From JBBPYR01 sp038199755 (GTDB taxonomy: Bacteria; Chloroflexota; Ktedonobacteria; Ktedonobacterales; Ktedonobacteraceae), in contig JBBPYR010000138.1 in the NCBI GenBank assembly GCA_038199755.1, positions 1 to 14,862 on the forward strand: a DNA stretch of 14,862 nucleotides, in the 5' to 3' direction. Within the stretch, counting starts at the first letter, position 1. Each line of letters begins with the position of its first letter. The notes beneath the pieces are model-generated. The model was not told where the DNA came from, searched no databases, and saw nothing but the letters and a program-made list of their open reading frames with translations. This document shows positions 1 through 6,097 of this stretch, one piece after another. The position numbers were made by a program, and so were the translations under genes.

Positions 1-960
1 GCCAAAACCCCAGAGCGCGTGACCGTATACACAAGCACTCGTTTGCACCACATTATCGCTCAGCCAAGGCAACTCCTGAACCGGACAAAATGGATTGCCC
101 GTTGCGATTGGCAAGCTCACCGTCACCGTGTTCCAAAAACCAACGAGTAGCTCTGCAAACGTCTGTGGTGCCCGCGTGGTAGTGCCGTGGAACAGTGCCA
201 GCAGTGTTGCCAGTGAATTACTACCCCGTGGGTCGCCTGCGGCTTGCACATTATAAAGCACTAAAGGAAAGATGCCCGCCATAAAGCCTATAAGCATGAA
301 TACCCACGCCCATAACAGATCGCGCCAGCAGCAGACCAGCAGCAGGAGCACCGCCAGTGCGAAGAAGGGCAACACCACCATATCGCTCCACAGCCCCAAC
401 CCCAACACCGACCCCCAGCCAACATAGCCGAGCAGTCGCCACACCCGCATCCATGCCGAGCTATGGGCGCGTCTCGTCAGTCCCAAGCATAGTGCGCCAA
501 GAAAGGCCAGCGAACCCAGCAGCAAGGTTTGTGTAGAGCCGCCCGTTGCCAGCATCTCACGCGAAAATAGCTGAATTGAGCCAAAACTGAGCAGAGCCAG
601 CGTCACTACCGCCAGTGGTTTTGCATACAGCACACTCGTTAATAGATAGGTACTGACAAAAAAGAGCATTGTGAGCAGGATAACCCCTAAGCGCAAAGAG
701 AAAAGCGAAGGCCCGAACAGGTGAAAGAACATGGCACCCAGATATGCCTCTACTGTCCCCATATAATTTTGACCGTAAAACACCAAAGGTCGCTCGCCAC
801 GGTAGGCAATGTGCAGTGCCATGATGCCCATCGTACCCTCGTCCGCGTTCGTTGGTGGCCAACCAAGGGCATTAAGCACAACCCGCAGGGCAGTCGCGCA
901 CAGAATAATCCCCGCGGCAACAATATCATAGACGCCAATTTTGAGTAGTTTCACCATCAT
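1..960 (-). CDS. Partial GT-C/GT39-like multi-pass membrane protein (3' end outside window)
   Basis: The reading frame is open for 320 codons from an ATG at 960 to the window edge, so the C-terminus is missing. The protein is very hydrophobic, starts with a membrane segment (about residues 12-33), and then shows NADEG (D40, E41), the acidic pair that membrane GT-C glycosyltransferases of the GT39/PMT type carry in the first periplasmic loop. It is a clear paralog of the gene at 1080: by hand, 30 of 50 residues are identical just after the acidic motif, and both share an ATGxxxxCP motif with a second Cys further on. Likely role (inferred): transfer of a sugar from a polyprenyl-phosphate carrier on the outer face of the membrane; substrate unknown. 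A second ATG at 957 is an equally possible start, as no strong ribosome binding site precedes either. It may instead be an uncharacterised membrane protein of the same fold. Confidence 0.8.
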   Translation of the reverse strand, partial: MMVKLLKIGVYDIVAAGIILCATALRVVLNALGWPPTNADEGTMGIMALHIAYRGERPLVFYGQNYMGTVEAYLGAMFFHLFGPSLFSLRLGVILLTMLFFVSTYLLTSVLYAKPLAVVTLALLSFGSIQLFSREMLATGGSTQTLLLGSLAFLGALCLGLTRRAHSSAWMRVWRLLGYVGWGSVLGLGLWSDMVVLPFFALAVLLLLVCCWRDLLWAWVFMLIGFMAGIFPLVLYNVQAAGDPRGSNSLATLLALFHGTTTRAPQTFAELLVGFWNTVTVSLPIATGNPFCPVQELPWLSDNVVQTSACVYGHALWGFG

Positions 961-970
961 GTCCTATAAT
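941..970 (+). promoter_or_regulatory. Candidate promoter for the rightward membrane protein gene
   Basis: TTGAGT (941-946), an 18-base spacer and a perfect TATAAT (965-970) point rightward to the gene at 1080. The -35 box lies within the first codons of the divergent paralog, and the leader would be about 100 bases. The two divergent transcripts would therefore overlap at their 5' ends. Confidence 0.45.
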
Positions 971-1027
971 AGGGCTAGTAATATCTACATGGACCCTGGT
1001 TACATAGTAGGGTTTTTATCTCTCACA

Positions 1028-1055
1028 TATATACCTATCAGAAATATGCTGTCAA
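1028..1055 (-). promoter_or_regulatory. Candidate promoter for the leftward membrane protein gene
   Basis: On the minus strand a perfect TTGACA (1055-1050) is followed after 16 bases by TATATA (1033-1028). It would give a leader of about 60 bases before the ATG at 960. It lies inside the 119-bp divergent intergenic region. Confidence 0.5.
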
Positions 1056-1079
1056 GTAACTACACAACAGGAGATCATT

Positions 1080-2846
1080 GTGAGCGTTTCAACGCCCTTG
1101 AAAAATACGCTTCTAAAGCGCTTCCATCTTGGCCCTTACGAACTTTGTATGCTACTGCTCGTAGCGATAGGTACCATCATCCGTTTTATGCTCATTGCCT
1201 CCAACTGGCCCGCGACGAATAGCGACGAGGGCAACATGGGTCTACTGGCAATGCACGTAGCGTTTCGCGGCGAATGGCCGATCTTCTTCTACGGCCTCCC
1301 GTATTTGGGCCCGGTCGAGGGCTACATTGCCGCACCATTGTTCCACCTCTTCGGCGTCTCGCTCTTCTCGCTCCGTCTCGGTATGCTGCTCATCTTTGCA
1401 CTCTTTGTGCTTGCCATGTATTATCTGACACGCATACTCTACAACCGTCCCTTTGCCCTGTTCATGAGCTTTCTCTTATGCACAGGCTCAATCGACATTC
1501 TAGCGCGTGAGGTGAAGGTAGTAGGCGAGTATCCCGAAACCGAACTCTTTGCCGCACTCATCTGCCTCATCATTGCCCGGCTCGCCCTCACCTCCGCTCC
1601 GACTGGCCTACCCACGACACCACAAGAGCGACGTAAGCGCATCGCCCTTTATGGTCTGCTCGGTCTCATTGTTGGCATCGCCTTATGGGTCGATTTCCTG
1701 ATCCTTCCCTTCATCGGAACGGGTGCGCTTCTGCTCTTGCTCTTCTGTAGACGCGAGCTGCGTTCGTGGGCCATACTCAGCCTGCTCATAGGCATCATCG
1801 TGGGCATGTTCCCACTCATCATCTATAATGTGACCGCGCCCCTTAATCGAAACTCGCTGGCTGTGCTGCTGGACATTCATCGTTCCGGGGCACAAGAAAT
1901 GGCAGCCCAGCATTTGCCCTGGATACGGCAGCTCTCCGGTGCCAGCTTTATTAGCCTACCAGTCGCTACGGGCTTCAACCTGCAATGTCCCCAGCAAGCC
2001 TTCCCCCTCTTCGGGCCCTTTAGCCAGCAAATGCTCTACTGTAGCTCGCTACAAGGTGCCTGGACACTAGGCTATATCACGCTTTGGGGTATCGCCACCA
2101 TTGTCGCTGCTGGCTTCCTCTGGCGACGAAAACAGCAATTCAAGTCTGCCGATTGGAACTTTGAGCAACGCCAACAGCTTATCCGCCAATGCGTTCGCTT
2201 GATGCTGCTCATTAGCGCAGCGGGCACATGGATTCTCTACGCACTCAGTCCGGTTGCCGCCACCGTACCAGGACCCACCTCGCGCTACCTGATTGGTATG
2301 TTCGTCGCGCTGCCCGCCGTGCTCTGGCCGCTCTGCTCTGGCCTCGATCAATTACGCCAACAAAAGAGAGCCATCATAACACGCCTACAGCCAGCTTTTT
2401 TCCTCCGTTTAGGTATGCTAGTTCTGGTTAGTACGGTCTTTTTTGTCGGTACCATCCGGGCCTTCGCCGAAGTACCAGCAGCACAAGATGGCTATAAGCA
2501 AGAGGGTGAGCTCGTACAAAACCTGTTACGCCTCGGTGCTACACGCATCTACTCGGAATATTGGACCTGTAACCGTCTCACCTTCCGCAGCCAGGAGCGC
2601 ATCATCTGTGCCGCCCTCAACGAAAATCTGACGACTGGCTTTGACCGCTACGCTCCATACCGCACCATCGTACAACATGCCGCCAATCCCGCCTACATCT
2701 TCCCCCTTCACTCCAGCTACCAGACTGCCTTCGAGCACTACGCTACCATGCAGCACATTGCTTATCAGCGTTACATCCTCAACAACTACGCCATCTATCT
2801 ACCCGCCAGCAAAACAGGCTTGCCCCTACAGACAGCATCTCCGTAG
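1080..2846 (+). CDS. GT-C/GT39-like multi-pass membrane protein
   Basis: This 588-residue protein has roughly ten hydrophobic segments up to about residue 460 and a C-terminal soluble, probably extracytoplasmic, part (about 462-588). The first membrane segment (22-41) is followed by NSDEG (D49, E50), the acidic pair typical of the first outer loop of GT-C enzymes such as GT39 mannosyltransferases and ArnT. It is paralogous to the divergent gene on its left. Expected role (inferred): lipid-linked sugar transfer to a cell-surface acceptor; donor and acceptor are not visible. The start is GTG at 1080, supported by AGGAG at 1069-1073 six bases upstream. The last codons and the TAG stop lie inside a perfect inverted repeat containing the CCGTAGGGGC repeat motif, so the C-terminal dozen residues look repeat-derived. 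It converges on the histidine kinase gene 14 bases away. Confidence 0.8.
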   Translation: MSVSTPLKNTLLKRFHLGPYELCMLLLVAIGTIIRFMLIASNWPATNSDEGNMGLLAMHVAFRGEWPIFFYGLPYLGPVEGYIAAPLFHLFGVSLFSLRLGMLLIFALFVLAMYYLTRILYNRPFALFMSFLLCTGSIDILAREVKVVGEYPETELFAALICLIIARLALTSAPTGLPTTPQERRKRIALYGLLGLIVGIALWVDFLILPFIGTGALLLLLFCRRELRSWAILSLLIGIIVGMFPLIIYNVTAPLNRNSLAVLLDIHRSGAQEMAAQHLPWIRQLSGASFISLPVATGFNLQCPQQAFPLFGPFSQQMLYCSSLQGAWTLGYITLWGIATIVAAGFLWRRKQQFKSADWNFEQRQQLIRQCVRLMLLISAAGTWILYALSPVAATVPGPTSRYLIGMFVALPAVLWPLCSGLDQLRQQKRAIITRLQPAFFLRLGMLVLVSTVFFVGTIRAFAEVPAAQDGYKQEGELVQNLLRLGATRIYSEYWTCNRLTFRSQERIICAALNENLTTGFDRYAPYRTIVQHAANPAYIFPLHSSYQTAFEHYATMQHIAYQRYILNNYAIYLPASKTGLPLQTASP

Positions 2847-2857
2847 GGGCAAGCCTG
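2815..2857. terminator. Inverted repeat between convergent genes, likely bidirectional terminator
   Basis: Perfect 15-base arms (2815-2829 and 2843-2857) surround a 13-base loop. The left arm begins after AAAA and lies within the membrane protein gene; the right arm carries its TAG stop (2844-2846) and ends three bases before the kinase stop. There is no T-tract on the plus strand; on the minus strand the stem is followed by TTTT. The right arm begins within CCGTAGGGGC, a 10-mer also found at 6076, 14697 and 14793, so the terminator may be a captured interspersed repeat. Confidence 0.6.
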
Positions 2858-2860
2858 CCA

Positions 2861-3706
2861 TCACAGGGGAAAGAGTGCTCGTATCATCGTTCCCTTCCCC
2901 GGCGCACTATACACCGTCCATTCTCCGCCCGCTTCCTGTGTGCGCTCACGCATGATACACAAACCCAGACAGTTGTTGCCGCTGGCATCGTTTGCGTTGA
3001 CCTGAAAACCGATCCCATCATCACTAATCTCCACGAGACAGCTATGCGACAACATACAGATCCTTACCATCACGTGCTTGGCCTGAGCATGTTTCTGCAC
3101 ATTATTCAATGCTTCCTGCACCACGCGAAAAACAGGCACCAACAGCGCGGTAGTCATATCATGCGTCTTCTCATCCACATAGGAAAGCTCAAGCTGCGGA
3201 TTCTGCTGCCGAAACTCTTCAACAAACACCGAAAGTGGCGTGAGTGACAGCCCACTGCTCCAACCAATGACCGTCGCCTTATACAAGTCACTCGCCTTCA
3301 TAGGCTCCCACGCATTGTAGCGATTCACCACGCCTTGCAAGGGGAACGAACCACTCGCCGTATGTATATCTGTGGATAAGCCAGCCAGGGAAGACGGAGC
3401 AGGGGTAGCCGAGGTAGCCGGGGTAGAGGCGGTAGACAATAATACCAGCATATATTTCCGCAACTCGTCCAAAGCCGCCTTTTGCTGTCCGTAGGCAAGC
3501 CCAATCTCATCAAGCATCACCTGCATTTGCGGAGATGATGGCAATTGCCGTTTTTGCGCCTCCAGCAAGTGCTCAATAAACTCCAACTTGTGCAGCACAT
3601 GAGCAAATTGCTGGATCACGCCATCATGCAAATCACGCGCAATACGCCTGCGCTCCCCCGCCGTATTCGTCTCATCATAGTTTATGAGGTGTTCTGATAT
3701 ATGCAC
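2861..3706 (-). CDS. Soluble NarL-type sensor histidine kinase
   Basis: A 281-residue protein with a HisKA_3 dimerisation/phosphoacceptor region at the extreme N-terminus (ERRRIARDLHDGVIQQ; phosphoacceptor H27) and a C-terminal HATPase_c domain: N-box EALNNVQKHA (198-207), G1 box DDGIGF (229-234), then a GLCIMRERTQEAGG segment and GKGT. It should autophosphorylate and pass phosphate to a NarL/LuxR-family response regulator, but none is encoded nearby, so it is an orphan. There is no membrane segment and no PAS or GAF domain before the H-box, so any signal must arrive through a partner or through the unusual Ser/Thr/Ala/Pro-rich linker (about residues 90-112). The start is GTG at 3706, preceded by GAGGGA six bases upstream. 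That ribosome binding site lies in the arm of a strong hairpin (3714-3760), suggesting control of translation. Confidence 0.88.
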   Translation of the reverse strand: MHISEHLINYDETNTAGERRRIARDLHDGVIQQFAHVLHKLEFIEHLLEAQKRQLPSSPQMQVMLDEIGLAYGQQKAALDELRKYMLVLLSTASTPATSATPAPSSLAGLSTDIHTASGSFPLQGVVNRYNAWEPMKASDLYKATVIGWSSGLSLTPLSVFVEEFRQQNPQLELSYVDEKTHDMTTALLVPVFRVVQEALNNVQKHAQAKHVMVRICMLSHSCLVEISDDGIGFQVNANDASGNNCLGLCIMRERTQEAGGEWTVYSAPGKGTMIRALFPL

Positions 3707-3713
3707 GAATGTT

Positions 3714-3760
3714 CCCTCTTTCTATCCTTTGTATCTAGCATACAGATACAAGAAAGAGGG
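3714..3760 (-). promoter_or_regulatory. Inverted repeat covering the kinase ribosome binding site
   Basis: Two nested pairs form: CCCTCTTTC (3714-3722) with GAAAGAGGG (3752-3760), and TTGTATCT (3729-3736) with AGATACAA (3744-3751), leaving a 6-base bulge on one side and a 7-base loop. In kinase mRNA the 3' arm is the sequence containing the GAGGGA ribosome binding site just before the GTG. If the transcript starts upstream of 3760, the site would be paired and translation repressed. It could alternatively be a DNA operator. I saw no clean promoter that fixes the transcript start. Confidence 0.5.
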
Positions 3761-3792
3761 TAGGGAAAATCAAGTCAAGCCTTAAGTGCGCA

Positions 3793-3822
3793 TTGACAAA
3801 CCACAGCTTTTCGTTTTATTCT
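3793..3822 (+). promoter_or_regulatory. Weak candidate promoter for the SGNH hydrolase gene
   Basis: A perfect TTGACA (3793-3798) is followed after 18 bases by TATTCT (3817-3822), a four-of-six -10 match. A TATACA at 3824 is too far from this -35 box. The leader would be about 110 bases and include the hairpin repeat at 3867-3886. Confidence 0.3.
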
Positions 3823-3866
3823 TTATACATCAAACTCTTCTTTTGTATGTCATAATGCATCAGTAG

Positions 3867-3886
3867 GGATGTCCCTTGGGGCATCC
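3867..3886. repeat. Short hairpin repeat upstream of the SGNH gene
   Basis: A 9-bp stem with one T-G pair and a 2-base loop (GGATGTCCC and GGGGCATCC), followed by CCGCGTGACC. Parts of it, ATGTCCCTTG and CATCCGYGTGAYC, recur in the same order and orientation downstream of the SGNH gene at 4805-4853. It looks like a degenerate interspersed repeat. Confidence 0.4.
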
Positions 3887-3939
3887 GCGTGACCAGTAGA
3901 GATGTCATCCTTTATCAGGGAAAGCGGGTAATTCCTTTC

Positions 3940-4767
3940 ATGGCCTTCTCCCACACACAGCGCACGCCTCTTCCACGCAGCATATTATATGGACGTATTT
4001 GCATCTTTGCTGGATTGACAGCCGTCATGCTCCTCCTATTTTCATCCTTCTCACCACTCGCGCCTGTGCAGAAAGTGAGCGCGAGCAAAAAGACGCTTCA
4101 CCAGGAGTATCAACCTGTGTTGTTTCATCTATTTACCAAAACCCCTCAAGACACCATCAGGATCATGCCGCTAGGCGATTCCATTACGGAGGGTGTCAAT
4201 TCCTACCAGTACGGTGGCTATCGGGTCGTGTTGTGGCAACTCGCCCAGGCAGCTAGGTGGCATGTGCAGTTTGTCGGCTCCGTGCGCATCGGCCCCGCAA
4301 GCCTGCCCGACAAACATAACGAAGGGCACTCCGGTTGGCGCATCGACCAGATTTCGGCAAAAATCGTTCCCTGGCTACAAAAGACCAAGCCGCAGATTAT
4401 TTTATTGCACATCGGCACCAATGATCTACGCCAGGGCTATAGCGTTGCCGTCGCGCTTGACCGTCTGAGCACCCTGATTGACCAGATCACCAGCACACAA
4501 CCTGACGCGATCCTGATAGTTGCCCAGATCGCGCCTCAAGGGGAACCCGCCATCAACGCCAAAGTAGTCGAATACGATAACGCCATACCCGCCCTCGTTG
4601 CGCAAAAGGTGGCGCACAATAAGAAGGTAGAGTATGTGGACATGTATGACGCCGTTCCCGTGAACTACATCAGTGACCACATTCATCCCAACACGGCAGG
4701 CTACGCACTGATGGCCCACGTCTGGTATCGCGCATTAAGCGCGATCATCCAAAAACAAGCTGTGTGA
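3940..4767 (+). CDS. Exported SGNH/GDSL hydrolase, XynB-like esterase
   Basis: The family holds extracellular serine esterases, often deacetylating plant or microbial polysaccharides. From the ATG at 3940 the protein is 275 residues. It has an N-terminal basic stretch and a hydrophobic segment (about 20-41), a signal peptide or membrane anchor. The SGNH blocks are all present: GDSITEG with nucleophile S81, HSGWRI with the block II glycine G132, GTND (N161), and the DxxH dyad in SDHIHPN (D246, H249). The catalytic set is therefore complete, and the GDS/HSGWRI/GTND pattern resembles the XynB-like subgroup; the true substrate is not shown. An in-frame GTG at 3889 would add 17 residues, but it lies in the CCGCGTGACC part of an interspersed repeat, so I prefer 3940 although its ribosome binding site is poor. 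No clear terminator follows. Confidence 0.87.
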   Translation: MAFSHTQRTPLPRSILYGRICIFAGLTAVMLLLFSSFSPLAPVQKVSASKKTLHQEYQPVLFHLFTKTPQDTIRIMPLGDSITEGVNSYQYGGYRVVLWQLAQAARWHVQFVGSVRIGPASLPDKHNEGHSGWRIDQISAKIVPWLQKTKPQIILLHIGTNDLRQGYSVAVALDRLSTLIDQITSTQPDAILIVAQIAPQGEPAINAKVVEYDNAIPALVAQKVAHNKKVEYVDMYDAVPVNYISDHIHPNTAGYALMAHVWYRALSAIIQKQAV

Positions 4768-4804
4768 GAGGGTGCTGTTAAATTTTTTATAGACAAGCAT
4801 GGCA

Positions 4805-4853
4805 ATGTCCCTTGCGGTCGCCAGGCAACAAGCTGAACTACATCCGTGTGATC
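4805..4853. repeat. Degenerate copy of the repeat upstream of the SGNH gene
   Basis: ATGTCCCTTG (4805-4814) and CATCCGTGTGATC (4841-4853) repeat the two conserved blocks at 3869-3878 and 3882-3894, here separated by 26 bases instead of 3. Both copies point the same way and flank the SGNH hydrolase gene. Confidence 0.35.
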
Positions 4854-4860
4854 CCGCCCA

Positions 4861-4890
4861 TTGCTTTATGTAACTGCTAAAGAGTATACT
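4861..4890 (+). promoter_or_regulatory. Candidate promoter for the zinc-ribbon protein gene
   Basis: TTGCTT (4861-4866), an 18-base spacer and TATACT (4885-4890, five of six -10 bases). Transcription would begin near 4897, giving a leader of about 30-45 bases. Confidence 0.4.
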
Positions 4891-4901
4891 TAGGGAAACA
4901 A

Positions 4902-4921
4902 TCACTCTCAGTCACTCTCAG
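4902..4921 (+). repeat. 10-bp tandem duplication in the leader of the zinc-ribbon gene
   Basis: TCACTCTCAG occurs twice head to tail. It lies between the predicted -10 box and the start codon, where a copy-number change would alter leader length. Confidence 0.6.
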
Positions 4922-4927
4922 TAGTTC

Positions 4928-5317
4928 GTGGAGTTCTTTACCTTGGACAATCATCACACAACGGGCCCTACCAATGGCTCTAGCAATAATGGAAGTTCGT
5001 TCATTAGTCGGCGCGAGATACGCGCCAGTAATCCCACCGGGGCTCTCCCTGCATTAGGCTCAACGCCCGCACAAGAGCGACCCTATACATCAGGCTCGGC
5101 AGAGTTCGACTATCTTATTCAATCGCTACACGATCTCTTTGATCAAGACCGCCAAACCGCTAGCCAACCTGATGCGACACGCTGTGGCATCTGCTACCTG
5201 CACTACGCGGTTAGCGAGCTGTATTACCGTGAAGAGGGGTTTTACGTTTGCCAAAACTGCGAACAACATATTGGTAAACTATCACTACCAATGGTGCGAA
5301 AACAGCAAAAACTGTGA
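4928..5317 (+). CDS. Small unrecognised protein with C-terminal zinc-ribbon-like Cys pairs
   Basis: I do not recognise a family. The 129-residue product has a low-complexity, probably disordered N-terminal half rich in Asn, Ser, Thr and Gly (about 1-58), a short amphipathic stretch (59-75, FDYLIQSLHDLFDQD), and a compact C-terminal part with C86-x2-C89 and C108-x2-C111. Two CxxC knuckles 18 residues apart are the pattern of a zinc ribbon, so metal binding is likely; nucleic acid or protein contact would be a guess. The GTG at 4928 has no good ribosome binding site. A TTG at 4943 has GTGGAG nine bases upstream and would remove five residues, so it is a real alternative. The gene converges on def; its last codons and stop lie inside the 75-bp palindrome at 5305-5379. 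Confidence 0.7.
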   Translation: MEFFTLDNHHTTGPTNGSSNNGSSFISRREIRASNPTGALPALGSTPAQERPYTSGSAEFDYLIQSLHDLFDQDRQTASQPDATRCGICYLHYAVSELYYREEGFYVCQNCEQHIGKLSLPMVRKQQKL

Positions 5318-5379
5318 ACTCATAAAAACAGGGCCGTGTCAGTGACACGGCCCTGTTTTTATGAGTTCACGGTTTTTGC
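5305..5379. terminator. 75-bp near-perfect palindrome, bidirectional terminator of two convergent genes
   Basis: The arms 5305-5341 and 5343-5379 are 37 bases each with a single mismatch (T5313 against G5371, a wobble pair) and a one-base centre. Both arms carry runs of A or T, so each strand gives a G+C-rich stem followed by T-tracts. The stop of the zinc-ribbon gene (5315-5317) and that of def (5359-5361) are both inside it. The arms far exceed an ordinary intrinsic terminator. Confidence 0.85.
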
Positions 5380-5895
5380 TTGTACCTCGGCTTCAGCATC
5401 TCCCCTGACTTCCTCAATCTCCTCGCCCTCTGGCAGTTCTCGCAGATCATCAGGACTATCGAGGCGATCAATGAAGAGCACGCCATCGAGGTGATCGATC
5501 TCATGTTGCAGAATACGCGCAAACCAGCCCTCCGCTGGTACACGAATCGGCTTGCCGCGTACATCCAGCCCTTTGACAAGAATCTTGGTGGCACGACGAA
5601 TATTATCGCCTGCGTAGCCGGGAATGCTCAGGCAGCCCTCGGTGCCACGCTCCTCGCCCTCCGCCTTGACAATCTCAGGATTAAAGACGGCCACCTTGTG
5701 ATCTTCATATTCCGCCACAAAGACACGGATGGATTGAGCGATTTGCGGCCCCGCGAGGCCAACGCCATTAGCGGCATGCATCGTCTCAAACATATCATCA
5801 ACCAGCTTCTGCAACGACGGATCAAAATGATGGACCTTCTTCGCCTTCTGGCGCAAGATAGGATTTTCAGTTGTTATAATAGTACGAATTGACAT
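5359..5895 (-). CDS. def: Peptide deformylase
   Basis: It removes the N-formyl group from nascent proteins at the ribosome, a metal-dependent step preceding methionine removal. All three motifs are visible in the 178-residue protein: GVGLAGPQI (44-52, motif I), EGCLS (86-90, with metal ligand C88) and QHEIDHLDG (130-138, with H131, catalytic E132 and H135). The chosen start is the ATG at 5895, with GGGGAAG about eight bases upstream and the expected MSIRTI beginning; a GTG at 5934 would add 13 residues without support. A charged tail (about 148-178, rich in Glu and Asp) extends beyond the core fold. The last six sense codons and the stop lie inside the shared palindrome with the convergent neighbour. 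It is transcribed alone, without the fmt partner that many bacteria place beside it. Confidence 0.96.
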   Translation of the reverse strand: MSIRTIITTENPILRQKAKKVHHFDPSLQKLVDDMFETMHAANGVGLAGPQIAQSIRVFVAEYEDHKVAVFNPEIVKAEGEERGTEGCLSIPGYAGDNIRRATKILVKGLDVRGKPIRVPAEGWFARILQHEIDHLDGVLFIDRLDSPDDLRELPEGEEIEEVRGDAEAEVQAKTVNS

Positions 5896-6040
5896 GTTTC
5901 GCTTCCCCGACACAAACAGCATTAGAAAACACACACCTACTGATAAAAAGCACTTCTAACTGACCAACACTGCCCTCACAGGCCGCCGCAGCGCAACCAG
6001 ACGCAGAAGAGAGGCCATCAAAATAGCCTCTAGCTATCAA

Positions 6041-6049
6041 AGTATATCA
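6041..6049 (-). promoter_or_regulatory. Candidate extended -10 promoter for def
   Basis: The minus strand reads TGATATACT: an extended -10 (TGN) with a five-of-six TATACT box and no clear -35. The leader would be about 140 bases and contain a small AGAGGC/GCCTCT hairpin (6010-6031), which might instead be a weak terminator for the methyltransferase gene upstream. Nothing else was recognised in 5896-6097. Confidence 0.35.
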
Positions 6050-6075
6050 CAGTTGTGCAATAAACGTGTTGCCTC

Positions 6076-6085
6076 GCCCCTACGG
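6076..6085. repeat. Lone copy of the CCGTAGGGGC repeat motif, inverted
   Basis: GCCCCTACGG is the exact reverse complement of the 10-mer at 2841-2850 and 14697-14706. No partner arm is visible nearby, so it is probably a decayed fragment of the palindromic repeat family. Confidence 0.4.
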
Positions 6086-6097
6086 ACTTTGCAGCTT

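Noticed and set aside
3714..3760. Hairpin as a transcription terminator
   Set aside because: The genes on either side are divergent, so no transcript is expected to end here; a leader or operator role fits better.
5380..5892. Long plus-strand open frame opposite def
   Set aside because: It is the antisense shadow of def, with no recognisable domain, and def has all catalytic motifs.
5896..5934. Longer def from GTG 5934
   Set aside because: The 13 added residues are not part of the deformylase fold and GGGGAAG supports the ATG at 5895.
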